DNA of 64,000 bases from Cytophagaceae bacterium (lineage in GTDB: Bacteria; Bacteroidota; Bacteroidia; Cytophagales; Spirosomataceae), in contig JAIYBU010000178.1 in assembly GCA_027488335.1 (NCBI GenBank), forward strand, positions 57,464 to 121,463, in the 5' to 3' direction. The position numbers and the translations under genes are program-made. The notes beneath the pieces are model-generated. The model saw nothing but the letters and a program-made list of their open reading frames with translations. It ran no database searches and was not told the DNA's origin. This document shows positions 43,771-52,366 of the stretch, piece by piece (position 1 is the first letter of the stretch; every line of letters begins with the position of its first letter).

Positions 43771-44952
43771 ATGAAACACATCATTATTGCTATATGCTTG
43801 GTAGTCAGCGGAATGGCTTGCCAGTCGCAACCACAAGCGAATACGCCAACGGGTACAGAAAGTACGTATAGCATCAGTGGAAAAGTAAAATCTGCTGTAA
43901 GTGGTAAAGTATATTTGGAGCGAATGAACGACCGAAATATTCCTTTTCGTGTTGATTCAGTAGCATTATCGCCTGATAATAGTTTTTCGTTTAAAGGTAA
44001 AATGACCGAACCAGCTATTTATCAAGTAAACATTGCCAATCAACAAATCATAGGTTTGATTCTCGACGGTGGCGAAACATTGAATATTGTAGCCGATGGT
44101 TTCAATACGCCCGAAAAACCAGGCAGCTTTTCGGTAGATGGTTCGCCGATGATGTCCAAATTCAATCAAGTTGTAGCCGAATCTCAGAAATTCCGCCAAA
44201 CTCAAATGGATTTGCAAAACCAGTTTGATGCAGCAACTCAGAAAAAAGACGAGAAAAAGAAAAAAGATATTCAAGTAAGCTATCAAACGGCCGAAGATAA
44301 GTTCAATGCAACCATCAAACCAATGATTGGCGAAATGGGTACTTCGCTGGCGGGTTTGATTGCTATCAATAATTTCTTGAATCCTGAAAAAGACTTTGAA
44401 ATCTTTGCAAATGCAGCTAAACAGCTGGAAAAAGAAGGCAAAAATCATTTCTTTGCCAAGCTTTTTATTCAAGACGTAAAACGCAGAAGTGCAGGTTCGG
44501 TTGGTGCTGATGCCCCAGATTTTTCGTTGGTTGATTTAGACGGAAAAAGTGTGAAACTCTCAGAATTACGTGGAAAGGTGGTTGTTCTCGACTTCTGGGC
44601 TACTTGGTGCGGACCTTGTATCATGTCGTTTCCAGGTATGAAGTTATCAATGGATAAATTTAAGGATAATCCAAACGTGAAGTTTTTGTTTGTGAATACT
44701 TACGAGCGTGTGAGTGCCGACCAATGGAAATCAACAGTTAGTACGTTTGTGAAGCAACGCGGGTTTACTTCTTTCCCTGTGATTTTAGATGTGGGTGGTG
44801 AAGTGGCTGGAAGTTACGGCGTAAATGGTATTCCTGCTAAATTCTGTATTGATAAAGAAGGTAAAATCAAGTTTAAAAGTACGGGTTATTTAGGTTCAAA
44901 CGATGCTATCGTAGCCGAAATGACGCACTGGATTGAAGAAGCAAGCAAATAA
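43771..44952 (+). CDS. TlpA-like thioredoxin lipoprotein with N-terminal DUF4369-like domain
   Basis: 393 residues. A lipoprotein signal (MKHIIIAICLVVSGMACQS, Cys at about 17). Residues about 30-120 are beta-rich (SISGKVKSAVSGKVYLERM, ILDGGETLNIVADG), fitting DUF4369, followed by a helical linker. From about 240 there is a thioredoxin fold with the active site WATWCGPC, then VNGIPAKFCIDKEG with the cis-Pro. This is probably a membrane-bound periplasmic thiol-disulfide reductase. It lies 34 bp after gatB and probably shares its transcript. Confidence 0.9.
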   Translation: MKHIIIAICLVVSGMACQSQPQANTPTGTESTYSISGKVKSAVSGKVYLERMNDRNIPFRVDSVALSPDNSFSFKGKMTEPAIYQVNIANQQIIGLILDGGETLNIVADGFNTPEKPGSFSVDGSPMMSKFNQVVAESQKFRQTQMDLQNQFDAATQKKDEKKKKDIQVSYQTAEDKFNATIKPMIGEMGTSLAGLIAINNFLNPEKDFEIFANAAKQLEKEGKNHFFAKLFIQDVKRRSAGSVGADAPDFSLVDLDGKSVKLSELRGKVVVLDFWATWCGPCIMSFPGMKLSMDKFKDNPNVKFLFVNTYERVSADQWKSTVSTFVKQRGFTSFPVILDVGGEVAGSYGVNGIPAKFCIDKEGKIKFKSTGYLGSNDAIVAEMTHWIEEASK

Positions 44953-44986
44953 TAGTGGTGAATTATTAATTGTTAATGATAAATTT

Positions 44987-45021
44987 AAAAGGCTCAGATG
45001 AAAGTTTCATCTGAGCCTTTT
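44987..45021. terminator. Bidirectional terminator
   Basis: Perfect 17-bp stem around one central base (44987-45003/45005-45021) between convergent genes. Confidence 0.9.
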
Positions 45022-45040
45022 ATTTATTTGACCTTATAAA

Positions 45041-45880
45041 TTACTTCTCATTCGATGGTAAAACTACACGCTTTACGTTTCCATCTTCGCCTTGTGTAAT
45101 CATCACGAAAATTGTTCCTGATTTTTGTTTGCCAATATTAATTTGACCCACATATTCGCCCGAAAAGTCTTTGATTTCTTCTTTGGCAAGTACACTTCCT
45201 TTTACATCTAAAACTTTTATACTAACATCGCCTTTTTGTGGAGCGTTGAAACGAACATTCAAGATTTCAGTTTTAGGATTATTCGGAAACACCTCAACGC
45301 TTTTGATGGTTTTGCTGCCCGAACTTCCTCCATCAAACATCATGATATTATCAGGAATCGAGCGAAACTCAAACTTTAGGTCTTTGCCCATTTGTTTCAT
45401 ATTGTCACGCAGGCTTTCCATATTGCCATTAAATTCGTGTGAGAAATCTTCTCCATTAAAGAACTCCGTTTCGCCCTTACCATCTCTTTTATAAATTCGT
45501 ACTTTCGGTTCTCTTCTGATTACAATATCTTCTTTTCCGCCACCATCACCATCATTAAATTCGTAGCGTCTTACAATCTTTTTACCATCATTTCGCTCAA
45601 TATTGATATTTGAGTTTGAGTCGTTGTCTATCTCAATTTTTACGCCTTGAGCTTTACCTTTGTTAAGAGCTAAAACTGAGTCTTTGAATTTCTCAATCAT
45701 CTCATCTTTTTGGCTGCTCGATAAACCCGAAGCATTGATTACTTTTTGGCTGATAGTTGTTTTTCCATCAACTTCTTGTTCGATACGAATACGTAACTTT
45801 TCTTTTTTTTCTTGTGCAAACGAAACCATAGGAGCTGCAAATAACAGCAGTAATGCTCCTGTTTTGGAAATAGCCTTCAT
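45041..45880 (-). CDS. Exported protein with T9SS type A sorting domain
   Basis: 279 residues. A signal peptide (GALLLLFAAPMVSFAQE) is followed by a highly charged region rich in Lys, Glu, Asp and Arg (EKKEKLRIRIEQEVDGKTTI; DNDSNSNINIERNDGKKIV). A C-terminal beta domain follows (KSVEVFPNNPKTEILNVRF, VSIKVLDVKGSVL, SGTIFVMITQGEDG). That domain is the type A sorting signal for the type IX secretion system, so the protein should be secreted or attached to the surface. No enzyme domain is recognised. A -7-like TAAGTTTG (45945-45952, minus) is upstream. Confidence 0.85.
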   Translation of the reverse strand: MKAISKTGALLLLFAAPMVSFAQEKKEKLRIRIEQEVDGKTTISQKVINASGLSSSQKDEMIEKFKDSVLALNKGKAQGVKIEIDNDSNSNINIERNDGKKIVRRYEFNDGDGGGKEDIVIRREPKVRIYKRDGKGETEFFNGEDFSHEFNGNMESLRDNMKQMGKDLKFEFRSIPDNIMMFDGGSSGSKTIKSVEVFPNNPKTEILNVRFNAPQKGDVSIKVLDVKGSVLAKEEIKDFSGEYVGQINIGKQKSGTIFVMITQGEDGNVKRVVLPSNEK

Positions 45881-45996
45881 AATTCTTAAAGTTTTGAATA
45901 TGTAAATAATGGTTAAATGACATCTTATAACATAAAATGTTGCACAAACTTAGGCGAAGTCGGTGTATAATGGACGTTAAAAAGTCTTAAAAAATG

Positions 45997-47013
45997 TTAA
46001 ATACCTGCTATTAGTTGAGCGGCAGTGGCCGAAGGATTATTTTCGGTAACTTTAAATGTTGTAATTTTTGAAAGTTCTCTTTTAGAAAGGCCGTGTAGAT
46101 AGGCTTTGTCGTAGTAGTTGAGTGCAATATCTGTCCCGAACGAAAAGTCACCATTTTCGAGGGCTTCAATGGCTGCTTTGTGGTGTTGGCCACCGAGACG
46201 CTTCAAAATTCTATCGGTGGCGGTTTTAAGTTCATCAAACGAAAAATGGGCGTACTCCTCTATTAAACGCTGTACTCTAATTGGTCGGTCAACATCAATA
46301 AATGCAACTTTTGTTGTTCGCATTTGTTGCCAAAGCACATCGGGTATATTACAGCAACCTATATTTCGGCTTTCGTCTTCAACCCAAATTCGGCGTGTAG
46401 GGTCGAGTTTGGCAAACTCGGCATAAAGCATATTTTCAAAATGCTCAGTCATGGGTTGTGGTGCTTGCCCGAGCATTCCGAAGGCAGAACCTTTATGATT
46501 GGCTAAACCTTCCAAATCTAAAATTTGTTCACCTTGTTTGGCTAACTCGTGTAAAATTTCTGTTTTTCCACTACCTGTTTTTCCGCCCAGTACAATCAGA
46601 TTAAGGGGTTGAGCCAATTCTTCAAGTATATGATTTCGGTATTTTTTATACCCACCTATGAGCGTGTACACTTTCATTCCTGCCGAACCCAATAGAGTGG
46701 CAAAACTTCCGCTTCGCATTCCACCTCTCCAACAATGCACCAAAACTTCACCTTCGGGAGCAACTTTCTTCGATTTTTTCACAAATCCAGAAAGTTTCGG
46801 CCCAACAATATCAAGCCCTAACAAAAAGGCCGACTCCTTCCCCACTCTTTTGTAGCGAGTTCCCACTTCTGCTCGTTCGTGATTTTCAAACAATGGAATA
46901 TTAACAGCCCCAACAATATGCCCACGTTCAAATTCACCAGGCGAACGAACATCTATGATTGGAGTTGTTTTTGATTTTTCGAGAAACTGCTCTACTGAAA
47001 GTGGTTTTGTCAT
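45997..47013 (-). CDS. mnmH: tRNA 2-selenouridine/geranyl-2-thiouridine synthase
   Basis: The ATG at 47013 gives 338 residues; a longer frame would need an ATT start. The N-terminal rhodanese domain has IIDVRSPGEFERGHI and the catalytic Cys in VHCWRGGMRSG. A P-loop domain follows with GGKTGSGKTEIL. MnmH replaces the sulfur of 2-thiouridine in tRNA with selenium (using selenophosphate), or geranylates it. The selenophosphate synthase gene selD is not in this window, so selenium use cannot be judged here. Confidence 0.93.
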   Translation of the reverse strand: MTKPLSVEQFLEKSKTTPIIDVRSPGEFERGHIVGAVNIPLFENHERAEVGTRYKRVGKESAFLLGLDIVGPKLSGFVKKSKKVAPEGEVLVHCWRGGMRSGSFATLLGSAGMKVYTLIGGYKKYRNHILEELAQPLNLIVLGGKTGSGKTEILHELAKQGEQILDLEGLANHKGSAFGMLGQAPQPMTEHFENMLYAEFAKLDPTRRIWVEDESRNIGCCNIPDVLWQQMRTTKVAFIDVDRPIRVQRLIEEYAHFSFDELKTATDRILKRLGGQHHKAAIEALENGDFSFGTDIALNYYDKAYLHGLSKRELSKITTFKVTENNPSATAAQLIAGI

Positions 47014-47133
47014 TATTTCTTTTGCTTTTGGCAATTAGCCACTTCGGCGGCCTAATATTAGCCATTAGCTTTTTTGTTAAATAAAATCAACTTTGAGAAG
47101 TATAAACACCCTTTTTAAAACGCTAATAGCCAT

Positions 47134-47850
47134 TTACTCCAATTCTCGCAAATATAGCTGTATTGTATTTTCTAAGCCCAAATAGAGAGCATCACAAATA
47201 AGTGCGTGACCAATGGAAACTTCGAGCAAATTCGGAATATTTTGTTTGAAGTAGCGTAGGTTTTCAAGGCTTAGGTCGTGGCCTGCATTTACACCAAGCC
47301 CAACTTTCTCGGCTACTTTTGCCGCACTTATGTAGTCTTTGATGGCCGTTTCACGATTTTTAAGATAATTATGGGCGTAGCTTTCAGTATAAAGTTCAAT
47401 TCGGTCTGTTCCTGTTTCGGCTGCCCCTTCAACCATTGCTTCGCTTGGGTCAACAAAAATAGAAACTCTACAACCCACAGTTTTGAAGGTTGCCACCAAA
47501 TCTTTCAGTAGTTCTTTGTGCTTAATTGTGTCCCAGCCTGCGTTTGAAGTGACGGCGTTGAGTGCGTCGGGAACAAGTGTTACTTGCGTAGGTTTATTGG
47601 CAAGTACCAACTCTACAAATTTCTTTTCGGTAGGGTTTCCTTCTATGTTAAACTCCGTCGTTACGATTTGTTTCAGGTCATAGACATCCTGATAACGTAT
47701 ATGTCTTTCGTCAGGACGGGGGTGAACCGTGATTCCCTCCGCCCCAAAATTTTCACAATCAATCGCAACCTGCACCACATTCGGTTGGTTGCCACCTCGT
47801 GAGTTTCGCAAGGTCGCTATTTTGTTGATATTGACCGATAATTTCGTCAT
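47134..47850 (-). CDS. pdxJ: Pyridoxine 5'-phosphate synthase
   Basis: 238 residues. PdxJ makes pyridoxine 5'-phosphate from 3-amino-2-oxopropyl phosphate and deoxyxylulose 5-phosphate. [17 protein letters not shown] at the start, [21 protein letters not shown] and the final [15 protein letters not shown] ... [11 protein letters not shown] are the family markers. The start matches the conserved N-terminus. Its first 92 bp lie inside the 3' end of the upstream gene in another frame. Confidence 0.95.
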   Translation of the reverse strand: MTKLSVNINKIATLRNSRGGNQPNVVQVAIDCENFGAEGITVHPRPDERHIRYQDVYDLKQIVTTEFNIEGNPTEKKFVELVLANKPTQVTLVPDALNAVTSNAGWDTIKHKELLKDLVATFKTVGCRVSIFVDPSEAMVEGAAETGTDRIELYTESYAHNYLKNRETAIKDYISAAKVAEKVGLGVNAGHDLSLENLRYFKQNIPNLLEVSIGHALICDALYLGLENTIQLYLRELE

Positions 47851-48364
47851 GCTGTTCTTTAATCTGTTTTGTTAAAATCATACTCTTTCCTAACAAATAA
47901 CGACTACGAGTTTGAGCATCATAATAAGAAAGGCGAGATTTATCACTTTTTCCACCGATTGCCTTCACAAGTTTCATTTTTTGGTAATAGTAACTATTTT
48001 CGCTTACTTTTACCAGATTTTTGTCGGAACTTTGTACTGTTTGGTAATTAAATAACTGATTTGTTGCTAAAATCAGTTCCCCATTTTTACCAAAATAATA
48101 CTCATGTCTGATTTTTCCAACTTCGCCGAAAGTTTCCGAAACGATTAGCTCAATTCGATTGTTTTGAAAATAGGCCGTTACTACATCATCGAATCGATTA
48201 TCAGAAATTCGTTGAATGATGTAGTGATGATTTTTTAATTTAGTTTGAATTTCGGTACAGCGTTTCTGAATTATTAGAGTTGGTGAATAGCTCTTTTTGG
48301 GAGTAGCGAACACACTGGACACAAATAACAGAACGACAATAGTAGTTAAGTTAAAAAAACGCAT
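47759..48364 (-). CDS. Exported protein of unknown function, overlapping pdxJ by 92 bp
   Basis: 201 residues with a signal peptide ([20 protein letters not shown]). The mature part has no recognised domain ([31 protein letters not shown] looks like a small beta-sheet with a conserved-looking turn). The last 30 codons ([20 protein letters not shown] ...) overlap the first 30 codons of pdxJ in a different frame. The long overlap may mean translational coupling, or that the true stop has been lost. The frame itself is convincing because of the signal peptide. Confidence 0.75.
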   Translation of the reverse strand: MRFFNLTTIVVLLFVSSVFATPKKSYSPTLIIQKRCTEIQTKLKNHHYIIQRISDNRFDDVVTAYFQNNRIELIVSETFGEVGKIRHEYYFGKNGELILATNQLFNYQTVQSSDKNLVKVSENSYYYQKMKLVKAIGGKSDKSRLSYYDAQTRSRYLLGKSMILTKQIKEQHDEIIGQYQQNSDLAKLTRWQPTECGAGCD

Positions 48365-48480
48365 AATTTTTGATGGGTTGGTTAACTAATACTTAGCCCT
48401 CATCAAAAGGTGTTCCAAAAAATTATCAGACGGATACAATACCAATATTTATAAAAAAAATACAATTAATTCTTAAAAAA

Positions 48481-48930
48481 ATGTCTTTAAAAACCACAAT
48501 CGACGCCCAAATAAAAGCAGCCATGCTTGCCCGTGAATCTGGAAGATTAATGGCTCTTCGTGATATAAAAAAAGTGATTTTGCTGGAAGAAACAAAGGAA
48601 GGAAAAACTGGCGAATTGACAACTGACGAAGAAACAAAACTACTTACAAAAGCCGCTAAACAACGAAGAGATTCGGCAGATATTTATCGTCAACAGAATC
48701 GTCCTGACCTTTTGGAAAAAGAATTAGCCGAATTAGCGGTTATCGAAGAATTTCTACCAAAACAACTCTCAGAAGATGAATTAAGAGCAAAATTAGAAGA
48801 AATTAAGGCTCGTGTGGGTGCTTCTGCTCCGTCGGACATGGGAAAAATGATGGGCGTCGCTACCAAAGAACTTGCTGGCATTGCTGATGGAAAAGCAATT
48901 TCAGCAATGGTGAAGGCTTTATTGGCGTAA
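48481..48930 (+). CDS. yqeY: GatB/YqeY domain protein
   Basis: 149 residues. SLKTTIDAQIKAAMLARESGRL, LRDIKKVILLEE and the C-terminal GASAPSDMGKMMGVATKELAG are the YqeY/GatB C-terminal-domain signature. YqeY-type proteins bind tRNA-related partners, but their exact role is unknown. The C-terminus of GatB (43736) carries a related domain. Monocistronic, followed by a long hairpin. Confidence 0.93.
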   Translation: MSLKTTIDAQIKAAMLARESGRLMALRDIKKVILLEETKEGKTGELTTDEETKLLTKAAKQRRDSADIYRQQNRPDLLEKELAELAVIEEFLPKQLSEDELRAKLEEIKARVGASAPSDMGKMMGVATKELAGIADGKAISAMVKALLA

Positions 48931-48945
48931 TGATATTTTCACTTC

Positions 48946-49032
48946 GGCCTTCGGCTCCGCTCAGGCACCAAAGTGAAAATTGTACTGAAAACATCAATAT
49001 TTAGAAATGGTGCCTGAGCATAGTCGAAGGCC
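48946..49032. repeat. Dispersed inverted repeat/terminator, TGAGC..AG(T/C)CGAAGG type
   Basis: 25-bp arms (48946-48970/49008-49032) match at 22 positions (arm TGGTGCCTGAGC...). It lies between convergent yqeY and GNAT genes and can stop both. Related single copies occur at 41551-41622 and 59209-59254. Confidence 0.8.
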
Positions 49033-49037
49033 CATTT

Positions 49038-49562
49038 TTAAAGTAAATTCCTCCTCATCGCTACCATTCCCAAATATTCGGTTTTCATTTGCTCGAAATC
49101 AAGGCGAGATATTCCACAGATTTCAAAACCGAGATTTTCATAAAATTTAATGGCGTTTTGGCTACTATCCATTGCTTTTAACCAGACATAATCTTTGTTT
49201 TGTTGCTGAGCTTTTTCAATAGCAAACTCCATTAGTTTTCTCCCCACACCCCTCCCCGTTACTTCATTGGTCAAATAAATTCTTTCTATTTCAAAACCGT
49301 TTCCTTCTTGGTCAATCAGTTGGTTTTCGGGGCGAAGTTTCAGAAATCCGACAGGGTTTTTATCAAGAATTGCAAAGAAAAACTCATTTTTTATGTCCGA
49401 TAATTCTTCGACTAATTGACTGATGTTAAAGCACTTATGAGCATACCATTCACCTTGGTCATACCAAAGATGTCGGTAATGGTCAAAGTAAGCACGAGTA
49501 GCTAATTCCGAAAACTTTTCAACGTCTGTCAACGCTATTTTTTCTATTCGTAAATTTATCAT
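49038..49562 (-). CDS. GNAT-family N-acetyltransferase
   Basis: 174 residues. The GNAT fold shows IERIYLTNEVTGRGVGRKLMEFA (acetyl-CoA-binding pyrophosphate loop, GRGVGRKL) and NAIKFYENLGFEICG. The substrate is unknown. The ATG overlaps the stop of the upstream paralog by four bases, so it is the second gene of a two-gene operon of related acetyltransferases. Confidence 0.85.
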   Translation of the reverse strand: MINLRIEKIALTDVEKFSELATRAYFDHYRHLWYDQGEWYAHKCFNISQLVEELSDIKNEFFFAILDKNPVGFLKLRPENQLIDQEGNGFEIERIYLTNEVTGRGVGRKLMEFAIEKAQQQNKDYVWLKAMDSSQNAIKFYENLGFEICGISRLDFEQMKTEYLGMVAMRRNLL

Positions 49563-50074
49563 AAATCTTTTTTCATCGTAAAATCGGTTTGTACCTCTGT
49601 TCCTAACACAAAAACGTGTTTATCCAAAAACTCAAAACCCATTTTTTTATAAAACTGCATGGCGTTTTGATTGTTTTCCCAGACACCAAGCCAAATTATT
49701 TCAAAGTTATTTTCTTTTGCCCAGTTCGTGCAGAAATCCATTAGTTTTCGCCCGAGTTGCTGGCCATGTAGGTTTTTATCAACATAAAAACGTTCGATTT
49801 CTACAACTTTCTTATTTGCTAAACCTTTGGTGCTGTGGTCTTTTACGAGTTTTGCAAAGGCAACAATTTTTGTCTCAAGCTCGATAATAAAATATTGATT
49901 TTGATTGTTTTTCAAATCCGCCAAAATCGCTTCTGTTGAAAAGTTTTTCGCCACATGGATTTCCATATTTTCGGGCGTGTTAAATTCTGTGTAGGTATCT
50001 CGGAAGGTTTTCTCGGCCAATGCACAAATAGCTTCGGTATCGCTAATGGTTGCTAATCTGAAAATAAAATTCAT
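49559..50074 (-). CDS. GNAT-family N-acetyltransferase, paralog of its neighbour
   Basis: 171 residues from the ATG at 50074; a longer frame adds 23 residues without family character. Motif A is HGQQLGRKLMDFC and the later NAMQFYKKMGFEFLD matches the downstream paralog. The order and motifs of the two are alike (IERFYVDKNL against IERIYLTNEV), pointing to tandem duplication. The substrate is unknown. Confidence 0.85.
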   Translation of the reverse strand: MNFIFRLATISDTEAICALAEKTFRDTYTEFNTPENMEIHVAKNFSTEAILADLKNNQNQYFIIELETKIVAFAKLVKDHSTKGLANKKVVEIERFYVDKNLHGQQLGRKLMDFCTNWAKENNFEIIWLGVWENNQNAMQFYKKMGFEFLDKHVFVLGTEVQTDFTMKKDL

Positions 50075-50158
50075 TGAATCTTTTGTTGTTTTAACGACCA
50101 TAAAACAACAAAAAACTTGCGAGAAATAAAACCTTGTTTTCAAAATTATCCGAATTAA

Positions 50159-50189
50159 AGGCAGGCTTCACTCGAAGCGAAGCCTGCCT
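50159..50189. repeat. Short GC-rich inverted repeat between divergent genes
   Basis: Perfect 11-bp arms (50159-50169/50179-50189, AGGCAGGCTTC). The loop itself contains GAAGC that can pair internally. It is not at a gene end, so a terminator role is unlikely. Confidence 0.5.
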
Positions 50190-50278
50190 CAGAAGTATTA
50201 GAAAATATTATAGAAATATTCTTTTCAATCGTTTTATTATTTTCTTTATCTTTGAAATATTACCCTAATCAATAAAAA

Positions 50279-51391
50279 ATGAGTACTTCTATAACTAAAC
50301 AAAGACTTTACTCCCTTGATGCCCTCCGAGGTTTTGATATGTTTTGGATTATGGGCGGCGAGGATTTTATCCACGAATTGGCTCACGCCACTCATCACCC
50401 CGCGGCGGTCTGGATGGCAACTCAGCTTTCGCACGTTGCATGGAATGGTTTTCGATTTTATGACCTTATTTTTCCTTTATTTTTGTTTATTTCTGGTGTT
50501 TCAACGCCTTATTCGGTTGGCCATGAAATTGACAAGGGTGTCGAAAGCCGCCAAATAGTTTTACGAATCATTAAGCGTGGACTCATTTTAGTGCTTTTGG
50601 GCGTGATTTATAATAACGGTTTGCAGATAAAGGAACTTTCGCAGATACGCTTCCCGAGTGTGTTGGGGCGTATCGGTTTGGCGTATATGTTTGCCTGTAT
50701 TATCTATGTGTATGCCAGCCAACGTTTTCAGTACGTGTGGTTTGTGAGTATTCTGATTGGCTATTGGTTAATTATGAAATTTAATGCTGCTCCAGGTTTT
50801 GTGGCGGGAGATTTGACGATTCAAGGCAATTTTGCTTCTTGGGTTGACCGCACAGTGCTTCCAGGCCGATTACACCTTGTGATTCATGACCCCGAAGGAC
50901 TTTTCTCGACACTTCCTGCAATTTGCACGGGTTTGTTGGGAATTTTTGCAGGAAATTTCTTGAAAAATAATTCTACCAAAACCCCAACTCAAAAAGCTGC
51001 AACTTTGGCCATTGGCGGTTTGCTATGCTTAATTATTGGGGGAATGTGGGGCTTGATTTTCCCGATTAATAAAAACCTTTGGACGAGTTCATTCATGCTT
51101 TATGCGGGTGGATGTAGCCTTATTCTATTGGCAATTTTCTATTTCATTATTGATGTTTTGCACTACCAACGTTGGGCGTTTTTCTTCACAATTATTGGTC
51201 TAAATTCTATCTTGATTTATCTATCAGGCATGTTTATTGACTGGGATTATACAGCAGAAGGTGCTTTTAAATGGTTGGGACAACTTTTTGGTGAACATTA
51301 CTACGGCGTAATTATTACTTTGGCTGTAATTGGCATAAAATGGGCATTTTTGAGAGCGATGTATCATTATAAGATATTCTTGCGAGTGTAG
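50279..51391 (+). CDS. Membrane acyltransferase-like protein (DUF5009/HGSNAT-like)
   Basis: 370 residues with about nine to ten predicted membrane helices. The start SLDALRGFDMFWIMGGEDF and the FPLFLFISGVSTPYSVGHE segment are typical of the DUF5009/heparan-alpha-glucosaminide acetyltransferase-like family (NagX), related to sugar N- or O-acylation at the membrane. The catalytic His expected in the family is not certain here. A -7-like TATCTTTG (50247-50254) lies upstream. Its divergent neighbour is a GNAT pair. Confidence 0.88.
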   Translation: MSTSITKQRLYSLDALRGFDMFWIMGGEDFIHELAHATHHPAAVWMATQLSHVAWNGFRFYDLIFPLFLFISGVSTPYSVGHEIDKGVESRQIVLRIIKRGLILVLLGVIYNNGLQIKELSQIRFPSVLGRIGLAYMFACIIYVYASQRFQYVWFVSILIGYWLIMKFNAAPGFVAGDLTIQGNFASWVDRTVLPGRLHLVIHDPEGLFSTLPAICTGLLGIFAGNFLKNNSTKTPTQKAATLAIGGLLCLIIGGMWGLIFPINKNLWTSSFMLYAGGCSLILLAIFYFIIDVLHYQRWAFFFTIIGLNSILIYLSGMFIDWDYTAEGAFKWLGQLFGEHYYGVIITLAVIGIKWAFLRAMYHYKIFLRV

Positions 51392-51432
51392 GTAAACTTT
51401 GTTATTATTTGTTAATGACAAACTTTTTTCCA

Positions 51433-51464
51433 CTTACATACGTATATGTAAGAAAGTAGTTTTG
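51433..51464 (+). promoter_or_regulatory. Promoter and operator-like inverted repeat of the DUF547 gene
   Basis: The -7 box TAGTTTTG (51457-51464) lies just downstream of an 8-bp inverted repeat (51433-51440/51445-51452, CTTACATA) covering the position of the -33 box. The arrangement suggests repressor binding. Confidence 0.55.
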
Positions 51465-51492
51465 AACTAATAATGACAAAAACAAAGATAAA

Positions 51493-52260
51493 ATGAAGAT
51501 TACAAGTTTATTGAGCATCTTGTTATTTACGGTAAGTAGTTGCTTCGCAGTTAATGCTCCAACATCGAATGCTGAGCCGATTAGCCATGAAATTTGGAAC
51601 GGTCTGTTGAAAAAACACGTTGATGCCAAAGGTTTTGTTAATTATGGGGGTTTTAAGAAAGACCAAGCTGAATTAAGAAAGTATTTAACTTTGGTGGAAA
51701 ACAACGCCCCAAATGATAAATGGAGCAAAAACGAAAAACTGGCATATTGGATTAATGCCTATAATGCTTTTACGGTGCAGTTAATTTTAGACCATACTGA
51801 TGAAAATATCAAAAGTATCAAAGATATTGGCAGTAAGGTAAAGATTCCATTTGTGAATACCCCATGGGATGTCAAGTTTATTAACATTGGCGGTAAACAA
51901 CTTGATTTGAATAATATCGAACACGGAATTATCAGAAAAGATTTTGATGAACCACGTATCCACTTTGCGTTAGTTTGTGCAGCAAAATCTTGCCCTCCAC
52001 TTAGAAATGAGGCGTTTGTGGCAGCAAAACTCAACCAACAACTCGACGACCAAGGAGTAGATTTTTTGAATGATTCGAGCAAAAATCAAGTTTCGGCCGA
52101 TGAAGTAAAACTTTCTAATATCTTCAATTGGTATGGTAGCGATTTTAAAGCTAAGATGTCTGTGCTTGACTGGGCAAACAAATATGCAAAAGTAAAAGCC
52201 AATAAAGATGCAAAAATATCTTACATGACCTATAATTGGGAATTGAACGGGAAGTATTGA
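51493..52260 (+). CDS. DUF547-domain exported protein
   Basis: 255 residues with a signal peptide (LLSILLFTVSSCFA). WSKNEKLAYWINAYNAFTVQLIL, EHGIIRKDF, HFALVCAAKSCPPLRNEAF and NIFNWYGSDF are the typical DUF547 motifs, with a conserved Cys in AAKSCPPL. The fold resembles a thiol-type (papain/transglutaminase-like) enzyme, but activity has not been settled, so I only assign the family. Confidence 0.88.
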   Translation: MKITSLLSILLFTVSSCFAVNAPTSNAEPISHEIWNGLLKKHVDAKGFVNYGGFKKDQAELRKYLTLVENNAPNDKWSKNEKLAYWINAYNAFTVQLILDHTDENIKSIKDIGSKVKIPFVNTPWDVKFINIGGKQLDLNNIEHGIIRKDFDEPRIHFALVCAAKSCPPLRNEAFVAAKLNQQLDDQGVDFLNDSSKNQVSADEVKLSNIFNWYGSDFKAKMSVLDWANKYAKVKANKDAKISYMTYNWELNGKY

Positions 52261-52280
52261 CAGTTAATAGTTCAACAGTA

Positions 52281-52321
52281 AGCAAAAGAGCAGTTTCTTC
52301 GTTGGAAACCGCTCTTTTGCT
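52281..52321. terminator. Bidirectional terminator
   Basis: 11-bp perfect outer stem (AGCAAAAGAGC at 52281-52291 with 52311-52321) plus inner GTTTC/GAAAC, between convergent genes. Confidence 0.8.
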
Positions 52322-52366
52322 TTTAGCTTGAAACTGATTACTAACAACTGCCCACCGAAGACTCCT

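Noticed and set aside
47014..47034. Longer start for mnmH
   Set aside because: It would need an ATT initiation codon; the ATG at 47013 has a purine-rich upstream sequence.
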